Below, piece by piece: positions 10,001 through 18,756 of a stretch of 48,527 bases of DNA. A program made the position numbers and the translations under genes. Positions within the stretch are counted from its first letter, which is position 1; each line of letters starts with the position of its first letter. Location: NCBI GenBank assembly GCA_964641125.1, contig CAZXMO010000017.1, positions 1 through 48,527 of the forward strand. The letters are read 5' to 3'. Below the pieces are notes generated by a model. The model saw nothing but the letters and a program-made list of their open reading frames with translations, made no database searches and was not told the DNA's origin. The DNA comes from JBKHAJ01 sp964641125 (lineage in GTDB: Bacteria; Spirochaetota; Spirochaetia; SPDA01; CAZSGZ01).

Positions 10001-10341
10001 AGGTATTCCTGATTTCGGATTTAGGCATTATCGCCGGGGAAGCGGAGCGGATCGAGCCGGAGTTCGACTTTCTGGTATCCCACGGCACGCCGGACGGGCA
10101 AGTTCTTATAAACGGCAGAGCGGACCTCTTTTTCGAAACAGGGGAAACCGCCTTTATCGTCGACTATAAGAGTGATAGGCTCATGAAGCCCGAAGAGCAT
10201 GCCGACCAGCTCGAGCTCTACGCCTATGCCCTCAAGGGTTTTACCGGTAAACCGATCCGCTGTTTTCTCTTTTATCTCCGCTTCGCGGAAGCGGTGGAGA
10301 TTCCCCTTACCGGTAGATTTCTTCTTCCTGAGACCGGGTAA
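7042..10341 (+). CDS. addA: AddA-like UvrD-family helicase/exonuclease
   Basis: 1099-residue superfamily 1A helicase. Walker A GAGSGKTT is at residues 22-29, motif Ia is LTFTRKAAAEM, motif II is MIDEFQD (about 351-357), VGDEKQSIYLFRGAD is motif III, and MTVHKSKGLEFP and LLYVACTRA are motifs V and VI. The C-terminus carries a second PD-(D/E)XK nuclease: INGRADLFF (about 1022) and FIVDYKSDR (about 1036). The two-nuclease layout with addB matches AddAB rather than RecBCD. Its start lies inside the end of addB. Its last 35 bases overlap the end of convergent malQ, so there is no room for a separate terminator between them. Confidence 0.9.
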   Translation: MRLSDEQRRAVECTGNAIVAAGAGSGKTTVLARRFVELIRTGRAEVDGILTLTFTRKAAAEMHRRIYSLLSAQRNEPAAAAALARFKDAQISTIDSFCTRIVRGGTHLFGIQPNYTLDPPVLQKLAERMGLAFLLEHQGNHALRRFIGTNGFETVWKSMLPGLAEGYFSLAGIKDLPETAERQREILEKLLEEAVEKLEELLTRIAGLDAENLKTVTDLQNKIALLPDLSALLVEGQSDAGKLEELARHAAELKYTKPSSRTAKSAGVMLRESKEEYELYRTRTAEIPPLLTDWPHTEELFRLFHRFQLEYLEEKRRLGIVNFTDVQEMALEVLKRNPEARSYYKTQFRYIMIDEFQDNNLLQKRLLYYLAEREDSAADDPGTGDLARDKLFFVGDEKQSIYLFRGADVSVFKGLKDELAGAGGKFLELATNYRSDPGLITFFNRLFERIMRNEGEQFEADFTRLDPRPPASSKGGNGPEITILVKEKTGENKSEVPLLDNDDAEAYHIAKLIHDAVESKRLVIPEKEGTRPAEYSDFAVLLRSSSNQVKYERMLRRRGIPYHTENVRTLFLEAPVNDLYTVLRLAVYPEDRFAYTGLLRSPFVNLSDPGIAEILLSEDPPFETDPALLPEEDREKYIAGGEMYRWVRDRADRDPLSAVIAELWYRFGYRYLLLSRSSYHGYLEYFDYLYRLAESADDRGDPLSVFLALLEENLGKFRKLEELDILTEGSEGVRIMTVHKSKGLEFPIVIVANSGNRGASGESLPYHISPEYGLTLKTGEESSKRNYFYSLSAEESKKKDLAELKRLLYVACTRAEAHLYITGCRDFSRNVNEDKSFLDLIYSAFAEEELSDLVTPLGDVTEEEAWRSTVRPRSLSVPKAKRVYADAGEVTFPARKTVFNASEAAGEAPARPASEAARPAVRAPSLPSDRYLDTDKRIRSFGDLVHFVLEQRIRGSYSRSIIPTGLLSRFADPSRETVVADAEALAEVFLISDLGIIAGEAERIEPEFDFLVSHGTPDGQVLINGRADLFFETGETAFIVDYKSDRLMKPEEHADQLELYAYALKGFTGKPIRCFLFYLRFAEAVEIPLTGRFLLPETG

Positions 10342-12295
10342 GGGACCTTTCCCGCCGCTTTGCGGCCAAGGTCCGGATGGTGGAGCAGAGGAGGTCGTCC
10401 CGCATGCATTCCTCGATGGAAAGGGGCATGCGGTAGCTCCAATTCTCCTGTCGGACCGTTCCGGGAATATTTATCCGCTGCTCCTCGAAGGGGCGGTGTT
10501 TCTTCCCGTCGAGGACGAGGAGCTCCTGGATCGGCAGGATGCAGAGGTAGGAGTAGGCGGACAAGAGTCCCTCCAGAATATGCCGGGCGGTGTCCCCGGT
10601 GTAATCCCGGGAATGCAGGGGGGCAACACCTAAGGCCCGGCACAGGTCCTTTCGTTCTTCTTCCGAAGACTCCTCCCGCCACCACAGGCCGAAGACCTGA
10701 CTGTCATGGACGGAGAGGGTGGCGACGCTCAAAAAGGGGTAGAGAGAGACCGGCAAAAAGGGCTCTCCCGGTTTTCCGTAATCCTTGGTCCAGAAGAGGA
10801 TCTTGAGGCTCAGGATCCCGAGCTTTCCCAAGACCTTCGGGACCGCCTGGGGAACAACCCCCAGATCCTCGGCGCATACGAGCATGTCTGTGGTCTCACG
10901 GATCATCGAGAGGAGCTCGTCCGCGTGACGCTCCCAGATCTTTTCCGATTCCTTCTCTTTCTTGTCGATGAGATCGTGAAGCTTGTTTCTCTCGCCGTCG
11001 GAGAGGGTGTGGTAGGCGCGGCTGTGAGTAAAATGCCAAGCCGGGGAGTAGAGGTCTTCCTCGATCTTGATGAGAGTCCGGTTTTTCTTCCAGTCCTTCA
11101 TAGCCTCCTTGGTCGAATCCGATACATCCAAGGAGGCGATATCCGCGCTTCCGCGGATATCAGGATCGAACATAAAGAGCTCTTCCTCGCCGATTCTTTT
11201 CAGGTGCGGAAGGGGTTCGTCGGCTTTATCTTCCAAACGGTTGGTAATCTCGTCGGTATAGACGTGAGCCCGGGACAACCAGGTGATCCGCTCTTTGTCG
11301 AAACCGAGTTCTTCGAGCTCCTCCCGGGATATCCGGGCCGCGGGGAGGAAGTATCCCATGCCGCCCGCCTCCTCGTAGGCGGGGATAGCCCAGATCCGGA
11401 AAAAACCCAGGACGTGGTCAATACGGAAGGCGTTGTAGAAACGCCGGGCGTGGAAGAGACGGGACTTCCACCAGGAGAAATCATCTCTTCTCAGGGCGTT
11501 CCAATCGTAGACGGGGAAGCCCCAGTTCTGTCCCTCGTAGGAATACATGTCCGGCGGCGCTCCCGCCCTCAAGGAAAGATCGAAGTAACCCCGGTGGGCC
11601 CATACATCGGCGCTGTCCTCCTGCATCAGAATGGGTATGTCCCCCTTGAGTGCCACCCCGATACTGGCCAAAGTTTCCGAGACCTGTTTCAGCTGCCGTT
11701 CCAGAAGGAACTGGACCCAGGCGTAAAATCGGGTCTCGGTCAACTCTTCGCTCCAGTAGGCTTCGATATCCGAAGGCCTCGGATCGGAGAGACGGTCCCA
11801 TTCCTTCCAGTGGCGTTCTTCGTTTTCCTTTCTCAGACTCGAGAACACCGCGTATGTCCGGACCCATTGGTTGTCCTCGAGCCAATTCAGAAAGTTGGGA
11901 TCGGTAATCAGATACTCACTCTTGGCCGTGTAGATCTTTCGGAGGATCGAGAGCTTGAATTCCCGTACCCCCCGGTAATCCACCCGTTCGGCCCCTTGTC
12001 GGTCCCGGGAAAAGCCCTTGATTTCTCCGGAATAATCCTCGGCTCCGGGGACCTCGGAGAGACGGAGATAAACCGGATTCAAGGCGAAAGCGCTGAGCGC
12101 GGAGTAGGGGGACTCCTGAAAGCCTGTATCGTTCACCGGGAGGATCTGGATGACATCTAATGAGCATTTCTTGCACCACCCTCCGAAGGGGATGAGGTCT
12201 AAGAACTCGCCTATACCGAGACTCGTCTCGGAATGGACGGCGGAGACGGGAACGGCCGTCCCGGTCGGGGGATAGGAAAAGCGGGGGAACCTCAT
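10307..12295 (-). CDS. malQ: 4-alpha-glucanotransferase (amylomaltase, GH77)
   Basis: 662 residues, transferring alpha-1,4-glucan segments between maltodextrins in the cytoplasm. GH77 landmarks: the N-terminal SLGIGEFLDL and IQILPVNDTG, ESPYSALSAFALNP, the nucleophile Asp in RIDHVLGFFR (about 292), the acid/base Glu in CAEDLG (about 473), and the transition-state Asp in SVHDSQ (about 528). The last motif differs from the GTHDN form of classical MalQ and resembles the S-x-HD-(M/S)-S form of DPE2-like enzymes, though no CBM20 domains are present. It lies one base downstream of the glgP stop, so the two are surely co-transcribed. It has no own promoter visible. Confidence 0.92.
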   Translation of the reverse strand: MRFPRFSYPPTGTAVPVSAVHSETSLGIGEFLDLIPFGGWCKKCSLDVIQILPVNDTGFQESPYSALSAFALNPVYLRLSEVPGAEDYSGEIKGFSRDRQGAERVDYRGVREFKLSILRKIYTAKSEYLITDPNFLNWLEDNQWVRTYAVFSSLRKENEERHWKEWDRLSDPRPSDIEAYWSEELTETRFYAWVQFLLERQLKQVSETLASIGVALKGDIPILMQEDSADVWAHRGYFDLSLRAGAPPDMYSYEGQNWGFPVYDWNALRRDDFSWWKSRLFHARRFYNAFRIDHVLGFFRIWAIPAYEEAGGMGYFLPAARISREELEELGFDKERITWLSRAHVYTDEITNRLEDKADEPLPHLKRIGEEELFMFDPDIRGSADIASLDVSDSTKEAMKDWKKNRTLIKIEEDLYSPAWHFTHSRAYHTLSDGERNKLHDLIDKKEKESEKIWERHADELLSMIRETTDMLVCAEDLGVVPQAVPKVLGKLGILSLKILFWTKDYGKPGEPFLPVSLYPFLSVATLSVHDSQVFGLWWREESSEEERKDLCRALGVAPLHSRDYTGDTARHILEGLLSAYSYLCILPIQELLVLDGKKHRPFEEQRINIPGTVRQENWSYRMPLSIEECMRDDLLCSTIRTLAAKRRERSLTRSQEEEIYR

Positions 12296-12296
12296 T

Positions 12297-14834
12297 CTAC
12301 GCCCACTTGACCATGCCGGGCAGGAAGGGATGGACCAATTCGGGGTGGCTCGGGAGGACCCGTACCGCGAATCCCTGCCGCCCGGTCTGTCTGCATTCGA
12401 CCTCCACCTCGTAGCGGGTAACGTTTCCCTCCTTCCCTACGGCCCGCATTTCGGTCCGAACGGGCGATTCGAACACTTCCCGGGTCGAGAGAGTTCCATA
12501 GTAGAGTTCCACGCGAACCATCTCCGGCTCGATCGAACCGAGCTCGGCTCCGGCGGTGACTTTAAGCTTGTCGCCCACATTCAGTACGGGAGAACTGGGA
12601 GAGCTTATCTCGGTAACGGCTATTCCTTCCCAGCTCTTCTTGAGTTTATCGAGATACGCGGAGATCTCCTTTGCCCGGGCATAGCCGTCACCGACCAGAG
12701 AAGAGTAATTTTTCATGGCGGGGATGTAAAAATTGTTGGAGTACTCCAAGAGCATCCTCTGGGAGCAGAAGTTTTTTCCCACGTACCGGATGCTCTCTTT
12801 CATCTTTTTGATCCACTCCCGGGGGAGCCCGTCCCGGCCCCGTTCGTAGAACATGGGAATGATCTCCCGCTCGAGGAGATCGTAGAGGGCCTTGCTTTCG
12901 ATTTCGTCCTGGAGCTCTTCGTTTTCATAGGACTCACCGTTACCTATGGACCATCCGATGTCCGGATTATAGGCCTCGTCCCACCACCCGTCCAGGACCG
13001 AAACGTTGAGCACTCCGTTGATGGCCGCCTTCATCCCGCTGGTGCCGCTTGCCTCTAAGGGTCTGCGGGGTGTATTGAGCCACAGGTCGCTCCCCGAGAT
13101 CAGATGCCCGGAGATATTCATGTCGTAATTCTCGAGGAAGACTATCCTGCTCCTCACCTCGGGGCGGTTGGAGAAGTGGATGATCTCCTTGATGAGCTCT
13201 TTGCCGGGGATATCGTGAGGGTGGGCCTTCCCCGCGAAGATGAGCTGAATAGGACGGTCCGGGTCGGAGAGGAGCTTCATGAGCCGGTCCGGGTCGCGGA
13301 ACAACAGGGTGGCCCTCTTGTATGTGGCGAAGCGCCGGGCGAAGCTTATGGTCAAGGCGTAGGGGCTCAAGACCTCGTCGGCCTGGGCCACCTGGCTCTC
13401 GGTCGCTCCCCGCCGGATGAGCTGTGTCCGCAGACGTTCCCGGGAGAAGGCGACCAGCCTCTCCCTTCTGCGGTCGTGGGTGCGCCACAGCTCCTCGTTG
13501 GATATCCGGTCCATCCGGTCCCACACTTCGAGGTTGGTGGGCTCGTCGTAGAAGCGGGGCCCGAAGTACCTGTCCATGAGGTCGGTCATATCGTGGGATA
13601 ACCAGGTCCTCGGATGGACCCCGTTGGTAATATGCTTGATGGGCACCTCATCCTCGGGAATCCCCGGCCAGATCCCCTTCCACATATTCCGTGATACCTG
13701 TCCGTGGAGCCGGGAAACCCCGTTGCAGTAAGCGGAGAGTCTCAGGGCCAGGACGGTCATGCAGAAATCTTCGTTCGGATCGTCGGGATTCTCCTTGCCT
13801 AGGCCCAAGAAATCGTGCCAGGAGATCCCGAGGTCGGAGCTGATGGACTTGAAGTACTTCTCCATCAGGTGCAGGGGAAACCTCTCGTTCCCCGCCGGAA
13901 CCGGCGTATGGGTGGTAAAGACGCTCGTCGGCCATACCGCCTGCACCGCTTCGGCAAAGGTGAGCCCGGTGACCTTCATGAGCTCCCGGATCCTCTCCAA
14001 TGCCAGGAAGGCGGAGTGGCCCTCGTTCATGTGAACAACCGCGGGGGTGAAGCCCAGGGCTTCGAGGGCGCGAATCCCTCCGATACCTAGAAGGATCTCC
14101 TGCTTCATCCGCCGTTCCTTGTCGCCCCCGTAGAGAGCGGCGGTGATGAGCCGGTTGTCCCCCTCGTTCTCTTCGATGTTGGTATCCAGGAGAATCAGGG
14201 AGTTCCTTCCCACAAAGACTTCCCACACCCGGGCGGTGACCACCCGGCCGGCCATGGTCACCTCGATTTTGACCTCATTGCCCGAGTCGTCCAGCCTCTT
14301 GCGGACGGGCATGTTGTACCAGTCGTTCTCGGGATAGGACTCCTGCTGAAAGCCGTCGGCGTTCAGGTACTGGGTAAAATAGCCCTGCCGGTACAGGAGA
14401 CCGACCCCGACTAGGGGGAGGCCCAAGTCGGAGGAGGACTTCATGTGGTCCCCCGACAGGACCCCGAGGCCGCCCGAATATATGGGAAGACTCACATCGA
14501 GACCGTACTCCATGGAGAAGTAGGCGATGATATTCTTTCCCCCGTCCTTATACCAAGTTTCTCCCTCCTTGTAGCGTGTGAACTTTTCGTAGCATGTGTT
14601 CAGCGCGGTCAGAAAGCTATCGTCCCCGGCGAGCTCTTCGAGCCGGGCCTGGCTGGTGAGGCCTAGGGTCATCACCGGGTTCTGATGGGCCCGGACCCAG
14701 GCGTCGTAATCGAGACGCATGAAGAGACTCACGGCATCGAAGTTCCAGCTGAGCCATAGATTATGGGCTATTTCCTCGAGGGGTTTTAGCCCCTCGGGCA
14801 TATTCGGCTTTACGGTGTATTTTTTTATTTCCAT
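12297..14834 (-). CDS. glgP: Glycogen/alpha-glucan phosphorylase (GT35, DUF3417-containing type)
   Basis: 845 residues releasing glucose 1-phosphate from alpha-1,4-glucans with pyridoxal phosphate. The N-terminus (LEEIAHNLWLSWNFDA) is the DUF3417-type domain of bacterial/archaeal GlgP. YSGGLGVLSGDH marks the start of the catalytic fold, and ASGTSGMKAAING (about 595-607) contains the PLP lysine. The C-terminal beta domain (about 745-845) is typical of this subgroup. With malQ and the GH13 enzyme it forms a glycogen/maltodextrin turnover set. The ATG is preceded by TATTAT only six bases away and by no ribosome site, so translation from a leaderless mRNA is predicted. Confidence 0.93.
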   Translation of the reverse strand: MEIKKYTVKPNMPEGLKPLEEIAHNLWLSWNFDAVSLFMRLDYDAWVRAHQNPVMTLGLTSQARLEELAGDDSFLTALNTCYEKFTRYKEGETWYKDGGKNIIAYFSMEYGLDVSLPIYSGGLGVLSGDHMKSSSDLGLPLVGVGLLYRQGYFTQYLNADGFQQESYPENDWYNMPVRKRLDDSGNEVKIEVTMAGRVVTARVWEVFVGRNSLILLDTNIEENEGDNRLITAALYGGDKERRMKQEILLGIGGIRALEALGFTPAVVHMNEGHSAFLALERIRELMKVTGLTFAEAVQAVWPTSVFTTHTPVPAGNERFPLHLMEKYFKSISSDLGISWHDFLGLGKENPDDPNEDFCMTVLALRLSAYCNGVSRLHGQVSRNMWKGIWPGIPEDEVPIKHITNGVHPRTWLSHDMTDLMDRYFGPRFYDEPTNLEVWDRMDRISNEELWRTHDRRRERLVAFSRERLRTQLIRRGATESQVAQADEVLSPYALTISFARRFATYKRATLLFRDPDRLMKLLSDPDRPIQLIFAGKAHPHDIPGKELIKEIIHFSNRPEVRSRIVFLENYDMNISGHLISGSDLWLNTPRRPLEASGTSGMKAAINGVLNVSVLDGWWDEAYNPDIGWSIGNGESYENEELQDEIESKALYDLLEREIIPMFYERGRDGLPREWIKKMKESIRYVGKNFCSQRMLLEYSNNFYIPAMKNYSSLVGDGYARAKEISAYLDKLKKSWEGIAVTEISSPSSPVLNVGDKLKVTAGAELGSIEPEMVRVELYYGTLSTREVFESPVRTEMRAVGKEGNVTRYEVEVECRQTGRQGFAVRVLPSHPELVHPFLPGMVKWA

Positions 14835-14840
14835 GCTTAT

Positions 14841-14869
14841 ATAATACGAAATAAATCGAGGTTATGCAA
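14841..14869 (-). promoter_or_regulatory. Promoter of glgP-malQ
   Basis: On the minus strand: -35 TTGCAT (14864-14869), 17-base spacer, -10 TATTAT (14841-14846). Six bases (ATAAGC) separate the -10 box from the ATG, placing the transcription start at or next to the A of the ATG. Confidence 0.5.
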
Positions 14870-14895
14870 AACGAAAGCGCCGCCGCGAACGGCGG

Positions 14896-16227
14896 TCAAA
14901 ACTTCTCTTCGTGCTCGTCGAGAATGCTGATGCAGACGCTCTGTTCGACTACTTCGTCGAGGGAGTCCAACGCTTTCAGAGCGGTCCGGACGTTTCCCTC
15001 CCGGGCGGTATGGGTGGTTATCACCACCGGAACGATGGCGGTCTCCCCCTCCGGGGCGGAGGGTTCCTTCTGCAGGACCGAAGAGAGGCTGATTCTCTGG
15101 GCGCCTAAGATCTCCGCTATCCGGGCGAAGACTCCGGGCTCGTCTCTGACCATGAGGCGCAGATAGTAGCGGCTCTCGATGTCGTCGGTGGGGAGGAGAC
15201 TCGTCTCTTCGGTCTGGTCGGGCCATATGGTAAGGCTTTTAAAGGCCGCGGGGACGGAGCCCAGGGCTACGGAGAGGATGTCCGCGACTACCGCGGAGGC
15301 GGTGGGACGTCCTCCGGCGCCGCGGCCGTAGTACATGGTGTGCCCCACGGCGTGCCCGTAGACGCTTACCGCGTTGAAGGGACCGGATATCCACGCTAAG
15401 GGGTGGTCGGTCCCGATAAACGCGGGGCGGACCCTCAAGGATAATCCCCCTTCGGTCCGCTGGGCGACGGCTAAGAGCTTGACGATATAGCCGAGCTCTC
15501 GGCCGAAGACCACGTCGCTCAGCTCCAGTGAATCGATCCCCTCGACGGGAATGTCTTCGAGGCTCACCCGCTTCTGAAAGGCCAGGGACGCCAAGATGGT
15601 AAGCTTATGGGCGGAGTCCATTCCCGATACGTCTAGGGTGGGGTCCGCTTCGGCCAAGCCGGTCCGCTGGGCGTCGGAGAGGGCCTCGGAGTAGGACACT
15701 CCCTTTTGGATCATCTCGGTAAGGATAAAGTTGCATGTTCCGTTGACGATCCCGTAGAGTGCATCGATTCGGTTCGCGGTGAGGCCGTCGTAGAGGGCCC
15801 GGACGATAGGAATTCCCCCGCCGCAGCTCGCCTCGAAAGCAAGGGTAACTCCGTTCTTTCGAGCGAGGGCGAAGAGCTCCGGCCCGTGTTGGGCGAGGAG
15901 GGCCTTGTTCGCGGTGACGACGTGTTTCTCCGCCTCGAGGCACCGTTCTACGATTTCTCGGGCTATTGTGGTGCCTCCGACGAGCTCGGCTACTACTTTG
16001 ACTTCATCGTCATCGAGGACCCGATCGAACTCCTTTTCGAAGAGCTCCGATGAAAGTCCGAGGGATTCGGCATAGGTAAAGTCGACGTCCACGATGTACT
16101 TGAGGCGGATCGGCTGCCCGGTTTTCTTCGAGAGGGCTTCCCTGTCCTCTTCGAGGAGGGCCGCGGCGGCACCCCCGACGGTTCCGCATCCGACTATGGC
16201 TATTCCGTATTGACCGTCCTGCTTCAT
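14896..16227 (-). CDS. hom: Homoserine dehydrogenase with ACT domain
   Basis: 443 residues. It reduces aspartate semialdehyde to homoserine for threonine and methionine synthesis. The Rossmann motif is GCGTVGGAAAAL (about 13-24), the family catalytic region is VVTANKALLAQHG (about 98-110), GGGIPIVRAL and GIVNGTCNFILTEM form the substrate-binding core, and the C-terminal ACT domain (about 350-435, DEPGVFARIAEILG) suggests threonine feedback. ATG 16227 has a GGAGAGGG ribosome site. It has its own promoter immediately upstream. It is not fused to aspartokinase and no other threonine gene is adjacent. Confidence 0.93.
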   Translation of the reverse strand: MKQDGQYGIAIVGCGTVGGAAAALLEEDREALSKKTGQPIRLKYIVDVDFTYAESLGLSSELFEKEFDRVLDDDEVKVVAELVGGTTIAREIVERCLEAEKHVVTANKALLAQHGPELFALARKNGVTLAFEASCGGGIPIVRALYDGLTANRIDALYGIVNGTCNFILTEMIQKGVSYSEALSDAQRTGLAEADPTLDVSGMDSAHKLTILASLAFQKRVSLEDIPVEGIDSLELSDVVFGRELGYIVKLLAVAQRTEGGLSLRVRPAFIGTDHPLAWISGPFNAVSVYGHAVGHTMYYGRGAGGRPTASAVVADILSVALGSVPAAFKSLTIWPDQTEETSLLPTDDIESRYYLRLMVRDEPGVFARIAEILGAQRISLSSVLQKEPSAPEGETAIVPVVITTHTAREGNVRTALKALDSLDEVVEQSVCISILDEHEEKF

Positions 16228-16248
16228 GCTCCCTCTCCTTCGAAAGGT

Positions 16249-16277
16249 ATATTAGGGAGCGATGAAGGCATTGTCAA
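16249..16277 (-). promoter_or_regulatory. Promoter of hom
   Basis: Minus strand -35 TTGACA (16272-16277), 17-base spacer, -10 TAATAT (16249-16254). It lies between the end of the LysM lipoprotein gene and the hom start, with a leader of about 15 bases that carries the ribosome site. Confidence 0.65.
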
Positions 16278-16310
16278 TAATCGAAGGCGTCTCCCCGAAA
16301 GGCGGCGGAC

Positions 16311-17666
16311 CTACCGGTTCGGGATCAGCACCGTCTCTCCGGGAAAGATGAGGTCGGGGTCTTCGATCTCGTCCCGGTTCGCGAACCAGAGGAGGGGCCA
16401 CAGGAACGGATTAGCCCATTCCCGGTCGGTTATGAACCACAGGGTGTAGGTTGTGTAGATGTCCACCGACTTGTTGGTTCCCACCCCCATTTTCTTGTAC
16501 TCATGAGTAAGTTTGCCCGCTTCCCGGAAGTATTCGTTGGCCTTGCGGAGGTTCCCCTTTTCCTTCTCCTCGAGTCCCCTCATGTAGAGCTCTTTCGCCT
16601 GATCTAAGAGGGTCTGCCGGTTCACGTCGCCGAGGACGGCGGTATCATCGTCGACCACGAGGTAGCCGGTCTGTTCGGATTCCTCGTCTGCTCCTTCATT
16701 ATCCCCATTATCCCCGTCATCTTGATTGCCGTTCCGCTCCCAACCGGAGGGACCGATGACCTCATCCTCGTCGTTGATGATGGTCATATCGGAGGCTTCT
16801 TCGATATCCTCTTCGACTTCCTTCCGGAGGGCTTCGCTCTGATACTCCTGTTCCCGCTCGGGGGCGAGGCGTACCGCCCGCTGGGCGTTGCCCTTGGCCT
16901 TGCTCAGGAGATCTATGCCCCGGTCGAGGCGGTAGTTCCGGTAGGCTTCGAGGCCGCCGGTGTAGTTGACTATTGCGGCTTCGAGAAGTTCCGGGGTCCA
17001 GATAAAGGCGGCAACCTCGTCGGCATCGTCTAAGACCCTTTCGGTGTCCCTTTTGAGGATCTTGACGTAGCGTATGCGTTCGTCTAGATCGTTGGTGAAC
17101 TCCTCGAGCTCCCGAAGCAGCTCGTCGGCGAGCTCCTTGGCTTCCCCGTACTGCTCGGTCCTGAAGAGGCGGCGCACACGGCCGACCCGGTCGTAGAAAT
17201 CTTCGGTTTTTTCGGGCTCGAATTTGTCCGCTTCGAGCTCGCTGAGCCGCCGCTCGTAGCGCTCGAACTGTACGAGATAGGCGTCCCTCAGGCCGAGAAG
17301 GGCCTCGTTGTAGGCATCCTCGGCTCTTTCTATGGCCACCTCGAAGAACTGTCTGGCCTTGTCGGGATCACTCTCTCTTAAGTCCATCCCCTCGTCGAAG
17401 GCGTCCACCGCCTCCGAGAAGGGCTCCTTCGCATAGGTCTCGGCCTGGGCTTCTCGGGCTCGCTGGATTGACTCTTTCGCTCGTTGAATAAGCTCTTGGG
17501 AGACCGGTTCCGGCTCGGGTTCAGGTTCCGGCTCGGGTTCAGGTTCTTCCACCGGCTCTTCGACGGGTTCTTCCGTCGGTTCGGGCTCCGGCTCCGGCTG
17601 GGTAGCACAGAACGAGAGCGCGAAAATCACCACGATTACTATGATAAACAGGAGCAATCTTTTCAT
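16311..17666 (-). CDS. Lipoprotein with helical/coiled middle and C-terminal LysM domain
   Basis: 451 residues from ATG 17666, chosen because GGAGG lies five bases upstream; a TTG 12 bases further out would place that site inside the gene. MKRLLLFIIVIVVIFALSFC is a lipoprotein signal with a loose, spirochaete-like lipobox (LSFC, Cys20). A Pro-Glu repeat linker (about 24-58) follows, then a long charged helical region resembling TPR/coiled-coil, an acidic Asn/Asp-rich linker (about 310-330), and a final LysM-like segment (LWFITDREWANPFLWPLLWF and FPGETVLIPNR) expected to bind peptidoglycan. It likely tethers to the cell wall from the outer or inner membrane. Function beyond that is unknown. 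Confidence 0.8.
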   Translation of the reverse strand: MKRLLLFIIVIVVIFALSFCATQPEPEPEPTEEPVEEPVEEPEPEPEPEPEPEPVSQELIQRAKESIQRAREAQAETYAKEPFSEAVDAFDEGMDLRESDPDKARQFFEVAIERAEDAYNEALLGLRDAYLVQFERYERRLSELEADKFEPEKTEDFYDRVGRVRRLFRTEQYGEAKELADELLRELEEFTNDLDERIRYVKILKRDTERVLDDADEVAAFIWTPELLEAAIVNYTGGLEAYRNYRLDRGIDLLSKAKGNAQRAVRLAPEREQEYQSEALRKEVEEDIEEASDMTIINDEDEVIGPSGWERNGNQDDGDNGDNEGADEESEQTGYLVVDDDTAVLGDVNRQTLLDQAKELYMRGLEEKEKGNLRKANEYFREAGKLTHEYKKMGVGTNKSVDIYTTYTLWFITDREWANPFLWPLLWFANRDEIEDPDLIFPGETVLIPNR

Positions 17667-17683
17667 GCGAACCTCCAACTAGA

Positions 17684-17712
17684 AGTATATCTCTCCCGTA
17701 TGTAGCCGTCAA
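17684..17712 (-). promoter_or_regulatory. Promoter of the LysM lipoprotein gene
   Basis: Minus strand -35 TTGACG (17707-17712), 17-base spacer, -10 TATACT (17684-17689), followed by a short leader with GGAGG before ATG 17666. The rest of the 17679-17823 intergenic stretch shows a T-run and a small CGGGC/GCCCG hairpin but nothing else I can name. Confidence 0.7.
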
Positions 17713-17823
17713 GGAAAGGCTTTAACCGTTTTGACTGTTTTTTTGCCGGGGTGACGGGTGCAGGACAAGCACTACGGGCCGAGCCCGCTTGGATCAATGC
17801 CTCAGCTCTGATAGGATTCGGGT

Positions 17824-18756
17824 ATGGATGAGCTCCCCTTGAGCATTTTGGAGAATATGCGGGACGCTTTCGACGTCTTCTCGGGGCCTTCTAGGGCAGG
17901 CGACACCGACGCCACCGAGGCCGGATACGATCGGGAACTCCTGGGATTGGGCATATATCCGCCGCTGCCGGTAATGGGGGAGTATCTGGTGTGGGGATTT
18001 AGGATTCTCGAGTCCCTAGGGGCGGCGGGTAACGCCGCAGTCCGGACGGTACGGCTGTCCGACGACCCCGCCGAGGCGATAGCCGCCGCCTTGAAGCTGG
18101 AGGACAGGAAGGATGCCTACACCTGGGAAGAAAAAGCGGGGATCTCGGACCTGGTCGATCGGTTCGGACTCTCCGAACCGGAAAAGCGGCGGATAGAAAG
18201 ACTCGTTCAGACGCAGGGCTCCTTCCTGGCCGCCCTAAACCAGTACCGGCCTCTGCCGGCGGAGCTCAAAAGTTTGGTGGAAGAAGGTTCCGTGGACCTC
18301 AAGACCGCCCGGACGGTCCGGGATCTCCCCGGCGAGGCCGTCTCCCGTCTCGAGAGATTGACCGCGGGCTTGAGCTTTTCCCGGCGCCGGGAGCTCTTCG
18401 TCCTGTTCAACGAGATAGTAATCCGGGATGCTCCTGAGGGAGAGGAGATTTCCGAATCCTTGAGCCGAGTGGAAGAAGCCGCGGATCCGGTGGAGACGGT
18501 GAGGAGGGCGCGTTTTCCGGAGCTCGAGGCTCTGGAAGAGAGTTTCGCTGTGTTCAAGGAGAGCCTTCTCGGGGGATCGGGAATCGAGTTGAGGGCGCCC
18601 AAGAACTTCGAGGGAAGCCGTTTTTCGGTTTCTTTCTCCTTCGAGACCGACCGCCAGCTCGATCGGATTCTCGATACACTAAAAACGTTACGGGGCAATA
18701 CGGATGAACTCTACCGATTATTATACGGACCTCTTCGACCGGATCTATCTGACTGA
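17824..18756 (+). CDS. ParB-like / KorB-type helix-turn-helix protein
   Basis: 310 residues. The N-terminal 100 residues contain a segment like the ParB N-domain (GIYPPLPVMGEYLVWGFRIL, VRTVRLSDDPAEAIAAAL). The middle resembles the ParB HTH/linker (YTWEEKAGISDLVDRFGLSE, LPAELKSLVEEGSVDLKTAR). The C-terminus is unlike ParB dimerisation domains. It may be a DNA-binding protein but not the chromosomal ParB, since no parA or oriC is near. The ribosome site AGGA lies 9 bases before ATG. Its last 53 bases overlap the SPL-like gene, so the two are translationally linked. The assignment rests on pattern only. Confidence 0.6.
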   Translation: MDELPLSILENMRDAFDVFSGPSRAGDTDATEAGYDRELLGLGIYPPLPVMGEYLVWGFRILESLGAAGNAAVRTVRLSDDPAEAIAAALKLEDRKDAYTWEEKAGISDLVDRFGLSEPEKRRIERLVQTQGSFLAALNQYRPLPAELKSLVEEGSVDLKTARTVRDLPGEAVSRLERLTAGLSFSRRRELFVLFNEIVIRDAPEGEEISESLSRVEEAADPVETVRRARFPELEALEESFAVFKESLLGGSGIELRAPKNFEGSRFSVSFSFETDRQLDRILDTLKTLRGNTDELYRLLYGPLRPDLSD

